A DNA stretch of 64,000 bases, taken from assembly GCA_910580225.1 (NCBI GenBank), contig CAJTXE010000006.1, positions 76,377 to 140,376 on the forward strand, read 5' to 3'. Source of the stretch: an uncultured Acetatifactor sp. GTDB taxonomy: Bacteria > Bacillota > Clostridia > Lachnospirales > Lachnospiraceae. Position 1 is the first letter of the stretch. Each line of letters starts with the position of its first letter. Below the pieces are notes generated by a model. That model made no database searches. It saw nothing but the letters and a program-made list of their open reading frames with translations, and was not told where the DNA came from. Made by a program: the position numbers and the translations under genes. This document shows positions 18,169 through 26,928 of this stretch, piece after piece.

Positions 18169-18384
18169 TCATTCGTTTACTGCATTTGTAGCATTACCGG
18201 AAATCGTATTCAACAGGCTCTTTATCAGATTACTGATCGCTTCCCTGAAAACGATAGCCAGCAATACGGCAATTCCGATCAGCACCACCATAGACACAAT
18301 ATTGACATCACCCTTCTCATCCGTCAGGAATGCCTGCACTCTTGCCTTGGCCTGAAACCATAAAGTATCTAACTTCTGAAACAT
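18169..18384 (-). CDS. flp: Flp-type (type IVb) major pilin
   Basis: A 71-residue prepilin. Residues 1-25 form an unusually long leader (LWFQAKARVQAFLTDEKG), with predicted cleavage after G25. Residues 28-50 form the hydrophobic assembly helix (NIVSMVVLIGIAVLLAIVFR). The residue five after the cleavage site is Val, not the usual Glu, which is seen in the Firmicutes Flp1-like group. A short polar tail ends NAVNE. The gene is between tadC and tadE, as expected for a Tad major pilin, and is preceded by a good AAGGAGGA ribosome site. Confidence 0.85.
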   Translation of the reverse strand: MFQKLDTLWFQAKARVQAFLTDEKGDVNIVSMVVLIGIAVLLAIVFREAISNLIKSLLNTISGNATNAVNE

Positions 18385-18412
18385 CCTCTTGTCCTCCTTA
18401 ATAAAATTTATA

Positions 18413-19282
18413 TTAAGCCCCGATATTTGAAAAGATCGGGATTAATATCATAATTAAAATACCAACGAACATAATCATGATCGGTATCATCAGCTTGCTG
18501 GAAGCCTTCTCCCCCTGGCGCTTGATATTCTGGCGCCTCAGATTCCACACCTCCCTGCTCTGGTCCTGAAGCATGGCTGACAATTCGCTGTTGCCCTTGG
18601 TAATGCCCTGTACCACCGTGGATGTAAATTTCTTGATCTCCGGAACCACGCATCTGCTGCCGAACCGAAACAACGCATCTATTTCCGCAAATCCGTTATT
18701 CATCTCATCCACCGCAGTCTGCATCTCAAGGTACAGTGCTCTGTCCCCGGTGTAGGCAACTTCTTCCCATGCCTCGCGGAAGATCATGCCCGCGTTGGTC
18801 AGCAGGGCCAGTTTGGAAATCACCTCGGAGAAATCCGTCATCATTTCTTCGGAACGCTTCAAAATCTTCTCACTGGTAACCGTACCGAAATAATAGTACG
18901 CTACAAAGGCAAAAACCACCACCACTGCCAGCGCTGCGATGTCATCTGCCAGCCCATACATGGCAAAGGCGAACACCAGCAGAGAAAGCGCCATGGTAAT
19001 CTGCTGCGAATGTATCACACGCAAATAATAATCTGCATATTTCTCACCGTACAGGATGGAAATCTCTTTTCTCAGCTTTCGATCATTTTTGCTGTGATAA
19101 GCATATTTCACTGTATTCAACGCTTCATATCCCACGAAATAAATCTCCTTTAAGGGATAATCCTTCTCATCCAAAGGTTCGAAAAGGGAGGCATTCTTCA
19201 TGCCTTTCAGGTAAAGTATCAGCCACACTGCAAGAAACAGGCCTCCTATACTGAATATGATAATATCTGTTACACCCAACAT
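18413..19282 (-). CDS. tadC: Tad pilus inner-membrane platform protein TadC
   Basis: A 289-residue member of the GspF/T2SF family. There is an N-terminal membrane helix (about 5-25), two membrane segments near 95-130, the conserved cytoplasmic segment FSEVISKLALLTNAGMIFREA and a C-terminal membrane helix (IPIMIMFVGILIMILIPIF). TadC and TadB form the membrane platform on which the TadA ATPase drives Flp polymerisation. It follows tadB after 92 bases and precedes flp after 28. Confidence 0.9.
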   Translation of the reverse strand: MLGVTDIIIFSIGGLFLAVWLILYLKGMKNASLFEPLDEKDYPLKEIYFVGYEALNTVKYAYHSKNDRKLRKEISILYGEKYADYYLRVIHSQQITMALSLLVFAFAMYGLADDIAALAVVVVFAFVAYYYFGTVTSEKILKRSEEMMTDFSEVISKLALLTNAGMIFREAWEEVAYTGDRALYLEMQTAVDEMNNGFAEIDALFRFGSRCVVPEIKKFTSTVVQGITKGNSELSAMLQDQSREVWNLRRQNIKRQGEKASSKLMIPIMIMFVGILIMILIPIFSNIGA

Positions 19283-19374
19283 ATGTCTCTCCTACCATCT
19301 ATGAAATTTCTGCCCAAAATACAGCAGGCCTGAATTCAGCATCCTCTGCGCCCCAGACCGGTTACGCACGCTTC

Positions 19375-20262
19375 CTATACCTTAATATTCAGCACGGCCC
19401 GCCCCACCAGATAAGCCGCAATAAACATCGCAATGCCCACGGTCGTGGCAATGATACCCGAAGGCGTGGCAAAATTCGCCGCAAAATCAGCACTCATGGA
19501 TTTGATCATTCCAATCAGCAGGATGGGCATGATAAGCATCAGGTACTGCTCTGACCTGGCTCCTGTCACAGTGGTCTCGATCTCCTCTGCAATCTCCATC
19601 TTGTCACTTAAGATGATGTGAGTGCTCCGGATGGTGTCCTTGATATTGCCGCCTTTGCGGTAACAGATCTTGAATACATTGGCAAAACTGACGATATCAT
19701 CCACGCCGCTTCTGGTGCCGAAATCCGCCAGAGGTATCTCCAGATCCACGTTATTATTCATACAGGAGAGAATGACTTCCAATTCCTTTAATATGTAGGC
19801 ATCCTCTTCGTACTGCACCTTCAGATCGTCATACACGGAATGAAAAGAATCCGTTACGTTTTTACCGGCTCCCAGAGATGTGTTGAATGCCTCCAGCATA
19901 TCCCGGAACTGAGTCTTCAGATTCTTGGTTCGCTTATTCAAAATCATGCCGGTGCGGATAGGAAGAAAAGCACATCCTGCTGCAATGCCTGCCGCTCCGG
20001 ATATCACCACATTCAGCACATAAGTCATGGTAGTGGGATCACCGTATTCATCCTTGGCCAGTCCTCCGTAGAACAGATACCCTACCGCCGCGCCTACCGC
20101 AAAGCCAATGAGGAAATACAGCACTTTCTCCGCAAAGTTCATGTAATAGACCTTATAATTCAATGTCTGCATGTTGGTCGCGGAAGAGTAATACTGAGGT
20201 TCTTTGATCTTTTTCTCCTTGACTTTCTTCGGTTCTTTTACTTTCTTCTCCTTCTTTGCCAT
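19375..20262 (-). CDS. tadB: Tad pilus inner-membrane platform protein TadB
   Basis: A 295-residue GspF/T2SF-family protein. The first 25 residues are extremely Lys-rich (repeats of KEKKVKEPKK), followed by two membrane segments (about 47-65 and 80-102), a cytoplasmic helical domain with FRDMLEAFNTSLGAGKNVTDSF and RKGGNIKDTIR, and two C-terminal membrane segments. It pairs with TadC as the pilus platform. It starts 12 bases after tadA. The basic tail may contact nucleotide, acidic lipid or TadA; it is not part of the core family. Confidence 0.9.
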   Translation of the reverse strand: MAKKEKKVKEPKKVKEKKIKEPQYYSSATNMQTLNYKVYYMNFAEKVLYFLIGFAVGAAVGYLFYGGLAKDEYGDPTTMTYVLNVVISGAAGIAAGCAFLPIRTGMILNKRTKNLKTQFRDMLEAFNTSLGAGKNVTDSFHSVYDDLKVQYEEDAYILKELEVILSCMNNNVDLEIPLADFGTRSGVDDIVSFANVFKICYRKGGNIKDTIRSTHIILSDKMEIAEEIETTVTGARSEQYLMLIMPILLIGMIKSMSADFAANFATPSGIIATTVGIAMFIAAYLVGRAVLNIKV

Positions 20263-20274
20263 TCCTTCATCCTC

Positions 20275-21513
20275 TTATATTTCCGTTTTGATACCTGACA
20301 GCTGCAGCTTAAATATATTCTTCATCTTATTTTCCGTCCGTTTCAGCTTACCGGATACCTTTTCCAGTGTACTTGCTTCATCCTCCTCAAATACATAAAG
20401 CGGATTTAAGACTACCTGTCCATCTTCATATCCTACTACTTCCGTAATCTCCATGGTTTTCCTTGACTTGTCTCTCAGACGGGAAAGATGAACAATGATA
20501 TCCACCGCAGAAGCAATCTGCTGTCGGATCGCTTCCAGCGGAAGTCCCGGCGCCCCCTGCAGCACCATGGTCTCCAGACGGCTCAGCATATCCTGGGTAG
20601 AGTTCGCATGTCCGGTAGACAGGGAGCCGTCATGACCGGTATTCATGGCCTGCAGCATGTCCAGTGCCTCACCGCCTCGAACCTCACCTACCACAATGCG
20701 TTCAGGCCTCATTCTCAGCGATGATTTAATCAAATCACGGATGGTAATCTGCCCTGCCCCCGCCGCATTGGCATTACGAGTCTCCAGCCTTACCAGATTT
20801 GCTACTCCAACGATCTGCAGCTCCGCAGAGTCCTCTATGGTAATAACACGTTCGTCCTTCGGAATATAATTTGACATGGCATTCAGAAAAGTGGTTTTTC
20901 CTGAACCGGTACCTCCGCAGATAAAAATGTTATATTTTGCCCGCACCAACAGTTCCAGCTTGTCTGCAATCTCCTGGGTAATTGAGCCATATTTGATCAG
21001 CCGCTCCACCGTCATGGGGGTCTTGGAAAACTTTCGTATGGTCAAAGTCGGACCGCACAGGGCAATGGGAGGCAATACCACATTGACACGGGATCCGTCC
21101 GGAAGCCGGGTGTCACAGATAGGATTTGCCTGGTTGACCTCACGTCCTGCCAGCCCCACGATTCTCTGAATGATATCCTCCAGACGCCGCTCACTCTCAA
21201 ACTGCTTCTCCAGCTTGAACAGCCGGCCATTCTGCTCAATAAAAATATCATCCGGACCGTTGATCATAACCTCGGTAATGGTATCGTCTTTGATAATGGT
21301 GTCCAGCAGCCCGAACCCCCTGATAGAACTGTATATCTGTTCCACAATAGACACATGCTGCTCAATGGATACATATTGTCCCTGCATTCTCTGATCGCAG
21401 ATTTCTTCGATCTTGTCCTGCAGGTCATCGTCACTTAATTTGCTTAATGGAAAATTCTCAGATATGTATTTTTTTACATCAGCGATAAATTGCTGCTCCG
21501 CATCGAATGTCAT
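20275..21513 (-). CDS. tadA: Tad pilus assembly ATPase TadA (CpaF-like)
   Basis: A 412-residue secretion ATPase of the GspE/VirB11 class that powers Flp pilus assembly. The Walker A motif is at about 200-208 (GGTGSGKTT). TIRKFSKTPMT, the Asp box RVITIEDSAELQI, Walker B-like RPERIVVGEVRGGEA and the His box TGHDGSLSTGHANS follow in order. I use the ATG at 21513 because GGGGGAAG precedes it; the frame stays open upstream to 21585 and beyond, which would add 24 residues of no clear family. The 131-base gap to tadZ is otherwise unassigned. Confidence 0.94.
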   Translation of the reverse strand: MTFDAEQQFIADVKKYISENFPLSKLSDDDLQDKIEEICDQRMQGQYVSIEQHVSIVEQIYSSIRGFGLLDTIIKDDTITEVMINGPDDIFIEQNGRLFKLEKQFESERRLEDIIQRIVGLAGREVNQANPICDTRLPDGSRVNVVLPPIALCGPTLTIRKFSKTPMTVERLIKYGSITQEIADKLELLVRAKYNIFICGGTGSGKTTFLNAMSNYIPKDERVITIEDSAELQIVGVANLVRLETRNANAAGAGQITIRDLIKSSLRMRPERIVVGEVRGGEALDMLQAMNTGHDGSLSTGHANSTQDMLSRLETMVLQGAPGLPLEAIRQQIASAVDIIVHLSRLRDKSRKTMEITEVVGYEDGQVVLNPLYVFEEDEASTLEKVSGKLKRTENKMKNIFKLQLSGIKTEI

Positions 21514-21644
21514 TCTTCCCCCTTTTTCCGTGCTGTCCCAAACTGCGCTTTTCGCCAGATCTCCTGTCCCGGTCACAAACTGCACCGAGTAACGGCTGAC
21601 ACATGTGATTTCCCATTCCGTGGTTATCCGCGCCTCCGGACGGC

Positions 21645-22709
21645 TTATTCCAGCGCATCAAATACAGGCTGACACTTCAGCTGCTGAAGCAGCTTCTGAA
21701 TGCCGCAGCCCTCGTACCTGTTGATTCCGCCATATTCCTTCAGCCCGGCCACATTTGCCTTCCGGGAAGTCTGGCTGCTGAAGCGGTTATACAGAACGCC
21801 GCACCGCATCAGCAGCTTCATATCACTCTGCTGCTCCAGTACTCCCAATGACTCAATCACACGTTCCAGCTTTACATTGGAAACCTCGGAGCCGTCAGCC
21901 ACAAATACAATGTTATTACACTCTTCCAGTACCGTCAGAAATTTTTTGTCCATGGAAAAATCCAGGTCCAGAATAACATAATCATATGCGCCGGCCATCC
22001 GCAGAACACCGATAATCTGCTGGATTTCCCCGGGATTCAGCTCCGCAATGTCCAGTACCATCCTTGTGGAAGAGAAAAAGAATACTCCTGATGGATCATG
22101 CTTTACCGAACTTTCCAGTTTCATGGGCAGATTTCCCTTTTTGCTTTTGATGGCGTAAATCACATCCCCAAGGTTACTGCTGCCATCCGCATTGAAAAAT
22201 ACATCGGCACTGCCAAAGCGCTCCAGATTCAGGTACAGAACATTCTTCCCCTTCTGGGCAAAGTTCATGGCACAGGCAGCCGCTACTGCGGAACTGCCCG
22301 TACCGCCTCCTGCGGACAGGAATGCCATTACCTTGCAGCCCGCTTCATCATTCAGATATACGCCCGTCACAGCCGCAACCTTCTCCGAGAAAATCCCCAG
22401 AATCTGGCGGTAAATCAACTCTGCTTTTTGAAACTTACAGATTGCCACCACATCCTTCAAAGTCTTAATATCCACTGAATCCACCAGATATGCAAAACCG
22501 CAGTTGGATGGAATCTCTGTCTCATCCACCTCAAATACTTCGTTCGCCAGGAATACATCAATTTTCGTACTTCTCAGGGACTGTATCGCGGCGTCTCTGT
22601 CAGTAAACGAATAAATTTCCAGCTTATCTGCATATCTCACATTAAAAATGGAGACGATCCGATTCAGATATACTGCATCATTTTCCAAAATAGCCAGTCT
22701 GATCCGCAT
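21645..22709 (-). CDS. tadZ: TadZ/CpaE-like polar localisation ATPase
   Basis: A 354-residue MinD/ParA-superfamily protein with an N-terminal receiver-like domain (about 1-110) and a C-terminal ATPase-like domain. The P-loop region reads FLSAGGGTGSSAVA (about 130-143). It lacks the lysines of a normal deviant Walker A motif, as in other atypical TadZ proteins. YDYVILDLDF provides the Walker B strand and NNIVFVADGSEVSNVKLERV the later switch region. TadZ places the Tad machinery at the cell pole. It is the first gene of the run and lies directly behind a consensus promoter. Confidence 0.88.
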   Translation of the reverse strand: MRIRLAILENDAVYLNRIVSIFNVRYADKLEIYSFTDRDAAIQSLRSTKIDVFLANEVFEVDETEIPSNCGFAYLVDSVDIKTLKDVVAICKFQKAELIYRQILGIFSEKVAAVTGVYLNDEAGCKVMAFLSAGGGTGSSAVAAACAMNFAQKGKNVLYLNLERFGSADVFFNADGSSNLGDVIYAIKSKKGNLPMKLESSVKHDPSGVFFFSSTRMVLDIAELNPGEIQQIIGVLRMAGAYDYVILDLDFSMDKKFLTVLEECNNIVFVADGSEVSNVKLERVIESLGVLEQQSDMKLLMRCGVLYNRFSSQTSRKANVAGLKEYGGINRYEGCGIQKLLQQLKCQPVFDALE

Positions 22710-22796
22710 ATTATATTCCTTCCCTTAAATTTATTCCATCGATAAATTTCCTTTATATCTCTAAAAAAAAGATAAATTTTTCATAAACTTTCGTTC

Positions 22797-22825
22797 ATTA
22801 TACCTTCTATGCCCAGGTTTGTCAA
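22797..22825 (-). promoter_or_regulatory. Consensus sigma-A promoter of the Tad operon
   Basis: On the minus strand TTGACA (22825-22820), 17 bases, TATAAT (22802-22797): a perfect match to consensus on both elements. It is about 90 bases upstream of the tadZ start. The leader is A+T-rich and the ribosome site AAGGGAAGGA precedes the ATG. Such a strong core promoter suggests control by a repressor or by later steps. Confidence 0.85.
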
Positions 22826-22873
22826 TATCCGCCATTTTTCGTTTCCCGGCACTAAAAAGCCCTGAAAAACATC

Positions 22874-24298
22874 TCACAGCCTGCTCAGGATATCATTTCG
22901 TTTGGCATTGTATTCTTCAAAGGTAATCAACTCATTTTCATACAATTGTTTCAGTCTCTGCAGTGCAGCCATAGGATCTTCCACGCCGGCGGATACACTT
23001 TGACCATCTCCAGACCGCTGTTCCATCTGGCCGCAGAACTGCCCTGCCTGCGGATTCCCCTGCTCGTTCCCAGGCATCTGGCCCATCTGTCCATAATACT
23101 GCCCTGCGTCCTGCCCCATCCCGCCATAGTTCTGATCCGTCTGGCCATAATACTGCTGCATCGGCTGCTGATTCGTCTGGCCATAGAACTGACCCGTCTG
23201 CTGATTCATCTGGTCAAAAGACGGCTGACCCATCTGCGCAAAAGGCTGTGTCATCTGCTGGTTCATCTGACCATAGGGCTGACCTGGCTGCTGATTCATC
23301 TGACCGAAAGGCTGCTGGCCCATCTGCGCAAAGGGCTGTACCATCTGCTGCGCCATGCTGCCCATCATTCCCATAGCTGCAAGACCCATCCCCAAATTTG
23401 CCCCGCTGGAAACAGCAGAATCCGCACCGCCGTCTCCGCCGCCTACATTATCAATCATCTGTCCCATAAGGTAAACGGACTGCTGTTTCTCCCATTTATC
23501 GCCCAACAAATCCATTACAGCTCTGTCCGCCTGTGCATTGCGCATCTTGGCAATCGCATCCATTCCCATCGCATCATACTGCCTGCGCAGTTCCGTATCA
23601 TCCACATCAATGGCTGAAATTGCAAAACCGGCACAGCGGAGCCCATACTCAGCCATCAGTCCGTTGAGCATCGGCGCTATCACCTGAGACAATTCATCCA
23701 TTCTGGAGTCGATTCCCAGAATCTCCCCGTTCCTATTCTGTACCGCAGCGGAAATAGCTGATTTAATCTTACTCTGGAATTCCTGCGCAAAATAGCGGTC
23801 CAAATCAGCCTCTGTAGTGGACAGAACCCTGCTGCCGATAAGCTTGTTCAAAAACAGGGCCGGATTCTCCACTTCCACCTTGTAAGCGCCTCTGGCACGC
23901 ATCTTTGTGGCAATTCCCAGAACCTTGTCACGTACCTCGATAGGACTCGCAGTTCCCCATTTTATCTCCATGGTGTGGGCTGCTCTCACAAAATACACCA
24001 CACAGTGGAAAGCACTGATTCCGCCGGAAAGGGAATTTCTCAGTCTGCTGAGAAACGGATAGTTCTCCGTAGATAACCTGTAAGTTCCGCTGTAAAAGAC
24101 CTCCTCTATCCTTCCCTCATTCACAAAAATTGCCGCTTCCCCCGGCATGACAATCAGAGTTGAATTGTTGTTGAAATCTTCCTCCGGCTGCCTCCAGATC
24201 ATGAAATCTTCCGGAGCCGTATTTTTCAGTACATCCACCCAATGCTTTTTTCCCTCATAATAGCGCGCCTCATTGGGATTCTTCTTAAAAAAAGCCAC
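22874..24298 (-). CDS. SPFH-domain protein with Gln/Met/Gly-rich linker and C-terminal SHOCT
   Basis: A 474-residue protein related to the YdjI / virion-core-like SPFH group. Residues about 35-240 form the SPFH (band 7) region (IVMPGEAAIFVNEGRIEEVF, MEIKWGTASPIEVRDK). Residues about 305-430 are low complexity (repeats of QMNQQ, GQPYGQ, AQMGQ). Residues about 440-474 form a SHOCT motif (ALQRLKQLYENELITFEEYN), a short oligomerising or partner-binding tail. There is no clear membrane helix, so it probably coats or scaffolds the membrane. It follows the zinc-ribbon TPR gene by 44 bases and is the last gene before the Tad promoter. Confidence 0.87.
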   Translation of the reverse strand: MAFFKKNPNEARYYEGKKHWVDVLKNTAPEDFMIWRQPEEDFNNNSTLIVMPGEAAIFVNEGRIEEVFYSGTYRLSTENYPFLSRLRNSLSGGISAFHCVVYFVRAAHTMEIKWGTASPIEVRDKVLGIATKMRARGAYKVEVENPALFLNKLIGSRVLSTTEADLDRYFAQEFQSKIKSAISAAVQNRNGEILGIDSRMDELSQVIAPMLNGLMAEYGLRCAGFAISAIDVDDTELRRQYDAMGMDAIAKMRNAQADRAVMDLLGDKWEKQQSVYLMGQMIDNVGGGDGGADSAVSSGANLGMGLAAMGMMGSMAQQMVQPFAQMGQQPFGQMNQQPGQPYGQMNQQMTQPFAQMGQPSFDQMNQQTGQFYGQTNQQPMQQYYGQTDQNYGGMGQDAGQYYGQMGQMPGNEQGNPQAGQFCGQMEQRSGDGQSVSAGVEDPMAALQRLKQLYENELITFEEYNAKRNDILSRL

Positions 24299-24342
24299 TT
24301 CAGTACCTCCTGTTCCAGTTCCGTATCTACCCTCTTAAAGTT

Positions 24343-24939
24343 TCAGCAAAGCGCCTCCGGCGGTTCCACCTGAAGAATCTCATACAGCATGGTCACATCT
24401 GCTGAAGACAGCCCCGCATGAATCGCTTCCTGCAGCATGGCACGGTAATCCGGCTGCACCCGGAATCTCTTCCGCTCATAATAATCATATCGAAGGTAGG
24501 CCATAAAATAATAATAAATTCCCTTGGGTTCGATAGACAGGGCAGCATTGAGATATTCCTCCGCCTTTCGAATCACAGGCAGCTGCTGGAGAAACGCTTT
24601 CTTCCCACCCAACAGACAGACTGCTGCATACAGATAAGTATCTGCATTGTCAAAATCATCCTCAATGGCCTTCTCAAATGCCTGCAAAGCCTTATCATAC
24701 AGCTTCAGTCTCAAATAACACATTGCCACGGAAATATTCAGTCTGGTATCATCCGGGTGTTCCGCCAGCGCCTTCCGATAGTTATTTACCCTTTTATTCA
24801 ACTGTATGGAATTCATATTCATCACACTGCCGAAAGTCCTGATCACAATCGGCTCACGGCAATACTCGCATTCCTGCTGATCAATATTCACTCTGGCTCC
24901 GCAGCCGGGACATGTCAGCTCCACTACTTCATATGACAT
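24343..24939 (-). CDS. Zinc-ribbon and TPR protein
   Basis: A 198-residue soluble protein. Residues 10-27 form a zinc ribbon (CPGCG and CEYC, cysteines 10, 13, 24, 27). Residues about 50-150 form three or so tetratricopeptide-like helical repeats (NYRKALAEHPDDTRLNISVA, KLYDKALQAFEKAIEDDFDN, AEEYLNAALSIEPKGIYYY), usually a protein-binding scaffold. It sits between a Ser/Thr kinase gene and the SPFH gene. I infer a partner in the same membrane-associated signalling complex. Confidence 0.82.
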   Translation of the reverse strand: MSYEVVELTCPGCGARVNIDQQECEYCREPIVIRTFGSVMNMNSIQLNKRVNNYRKALAEHPDDTRLNISVAMCYLRLKLYDKALQAFEKAIEDDFDNADTYLYAAVCLLGGKKAFLQQLPVIRKAEEYLNAALSIEPKGIYYYFMAYLRYDYYERKRFRVQPDYRAMLQEAIHAGLSSADVTMLYEILQVEPPEALC

Positions 24940-24969
24940 ACGATAACCTCTCTTCTCTGCGGCTTTTTA

Positions 24970-25107
24970 CTACTTACAGGAAGCCGGGGCTGCCGCGCCG
25001 CCGCTGACTCCATAACGCTCTTCCATGGGCAATGTCCGGAACACAGATAACGCAATCTCTCTGCCATCCATGTCCCTGTCCAAAACATTGTGCCGCTTCA
25101 GACTGTC
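24970..25107 (-). other. Coding-looking tail in another frame after the kinase stop
   Basis: Directly after the kinase's TGA, the +1 frame is open for 45 codons and reads like protein (DSLKRHNVLDRDMDGREIAL, then SVFRTLPMEERYGVSGG), ending at TAG 24970. There is no separate start with a ribosome site. It fits a frameshifted continuation of the kinase C-terminus, with the shift within its last few codons. It might also be a small independent gene starting at the ATG near 25071. Otherwise the 166-base gap holds nothing. Confidence 0.35.
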
Positions 25108-26893
25108 AACGCAGCGAACGCAGCATCCTCTCCCGCTCTGTTGTCAGGACCTGCAGAGACTGCAGCGCCTGTCTGATTTCTTCGGCCCCGCTCCCGGCCT
25201 CTGCCGCATGCTTCACTGCATACGCATTGCGCAGCATATCCTGTTCCACAGCCTGAAGCTGGGGTCCTGATTTCCTGGGGCTGGCCTTCAAATGATCTGC
25301 AGCATTGCGCAGCAGAACCGTCAGCTGCGGCTCTGTAATCATGGCGCCTGCTGTTTCCAGCTGCATGACAGCTTCTTCTATCACCCTGTTGTCCTGCTCA
25401 CGACTCAGTTCCCTGTCGGCTCCCCGGGCATTGGCCCCTGTCTGCCATAGAGCCGACACAATATAAATTACCGTCAAAATCACCTGTACCCACAGCATTG
25501 GCTTCATGGAACCGTGTCCCAGACTCATCCCTATAACTGACACAACTGTGGATAATACCGTATATATGCCCCCCGTAATCCGCAGCAGTATCTCGCCCTC
25601 CGCATGCTGCCGCACCCTGGGGGAGAGCAGCTGCATCAGCGCCGGTAAAATACAGGCAGCATACACCCATCCGTAGCTGAAACACACTGCCGGCTCATCC
25701 AATTTTGAGAAAACATTTGCCAGAAGCGCAAATACATTATAGATCACCAGATACAGCGCCGGAAGTATCACTGCTGTCAAAATGTTTTTGGAGTTGGGAA
25801 CTTTCTGCCCATTGGGCAGGCTTCCTCCATCGGAATAGTACCTGTGTACCCTGATGTTCGTCCCATTTTCTGTCACCCCTGCTGTGCTTTCCGTGCCGTA
25901 CATGTTCCTGCCGGCTCCGTCAACCCCATACGCGTTTCGTCCGAAACCATCGGCAGCTTCTGCATTCTGCTCCGCTGACCCCGTAACAGCATCCTGCAAA
26001 GCTTTCTGCATTTCCTCCGGTGTCTGATACCGGTCTGCCGGGCGATATGCACAGGCCTTGCAAATGACCCTGCCCAACGCTTCGGATACACCGCCCGGAA
26101 GCGGCAGCGGCTCTCCCTGGAGCCGCCGGAAACCGGCATCTTCCTTCTGCTTCGGCGTAATTACCTCTGCATTGGCATCGAGAAAAGGCATCCTGTTCCG
26201 GTTTGCAATCAGATACAATACCATCCCCAACGAATAAATGTCCACTGTGGTATCATAACCGCTGCCCTGATAGATTTCCGGCGCCATGTAATTCAACGTT
26301 CCCAGTCTGGTCTGCGCATTCTGGAATTCATCCAGTCTTCTGGCAATTCCGAAATCCCCCAGCTTGAACCTGCCAAATTCATTGACAAAAATGTTTGCCA
26401 TCTTGATATCCCGATGAATAATACTCCTGGCTTTACACAGCTTCAGCCCCTCGCACATGTCGCTGCCCAGGTCTCCAATATCTTTCTCGGTAAAAGGATG
26501 TGTCTCCCGGTAACTGTTCAGTCCCGTAAGCAGTTCCATCCGTATCAGGATGCACCACTGCCTGTCAGGTACCAGCTCCTCCACCTTGTAATCCTCAATG
26601 CTGACAATATTTGATGTGGCTTTGAGAGATTCCATCAGACGGATTTCGTTGACACAGTCCTCCACCACATTGCGCAGGTAGTTCTGCGTCTGTGCCTGCC
26701 CATAGCTTGCCGTGGCTTCCTCATAGTCATCCTGGGACTGGGGAATTATGATCATTTTGACAGCGGAGAAGCTCTCCACTCCCTGCTGCTCCTTTTTTGC
26801 CTTGTAGACTACGCCAAAGCTCCCTCTTCCCAGCATCTCGCACAGCTGCCAGTCCGGCCAGACCAGACTCTTCACCTGTTCCATATCCCACAT
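25106..26893 (-). CDS. Membrane-anchored Ser/Thr protein kinase
   Basis: A 595-residue Hanks-type kinase. Residues about 15-275 hold the full catalytic set: GRGSFGVVYKA (22-32), VK (45), HRDIKMAN (160-167), DFG (180-182), APE (204-206) and DIYSLGMVL. A flexible linker follows, then four membrane segments (about 370-480) and a helical C-terminal region ending TTERERMLRSLR. The start at 26893 has AGGAGG seven bases upstream; the longer open frame to 27112 lies within the upstream gene and is not protein-like. The C-terminus may be cut by a frameshift. It sits in the block with the DUF1461, TPR and SPFH genes and can phosphorylate FHA ligands. Confidence 0.92.
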   Translation of the reverse strand: MWDMEQVKSLVWPDWQLCEMLGRGSFGVVYKAKKEQQGVESFSAVKMIIIPQSQDDYEEATASYGQAQTQNYLRNVVEDCVNEIRLMESLKATSNIVSIEDYKVEELVPDRQWCILIRMELLTGLNSYRETHPFTEKDIGDLGSDMCEGLKLCKARSIIHRDIKMANIFVNEFGRFKLGDFGIARRLDEFQNAQTRLGTLNYMAPEIYQGSGYDTTVDIYSLGMVLYLIANRNRMPFLDANAEVITPKQKEDAGFRRLQGEPLPLPGGVSEALGRVICKACAYRPADRYQTPEEMQKALQDAVTGSAEQNAEAADGFGRNAYGVDGAGRNMYGTESTAGVTENGTNIRVHRYYSDGGSLPNGQKVPNSKNILTAVILPALYLVIYNVFALLANVFSKLDEPAVCFSYGWVYAACILPALMQLLSPRVRQHAEGEILLRITGGIYTVLSTVVSVIGMSLGHGSMKPMLWVQVILTVIYIVSALWQTGANARGADRELSREQDNRVIEEAVMQLETAGAMITEPQLTVLLRNAADHLKASPRKSGPQLQAVEQDMLRNAYAVKHAAEAGSGAEEIRQALQSLQVLTTERERMLRSLR

Positions 26894-26928
26894 TTCACTG
26901 CCTCCTGTATACAAGCCGCTGTGCGGCT

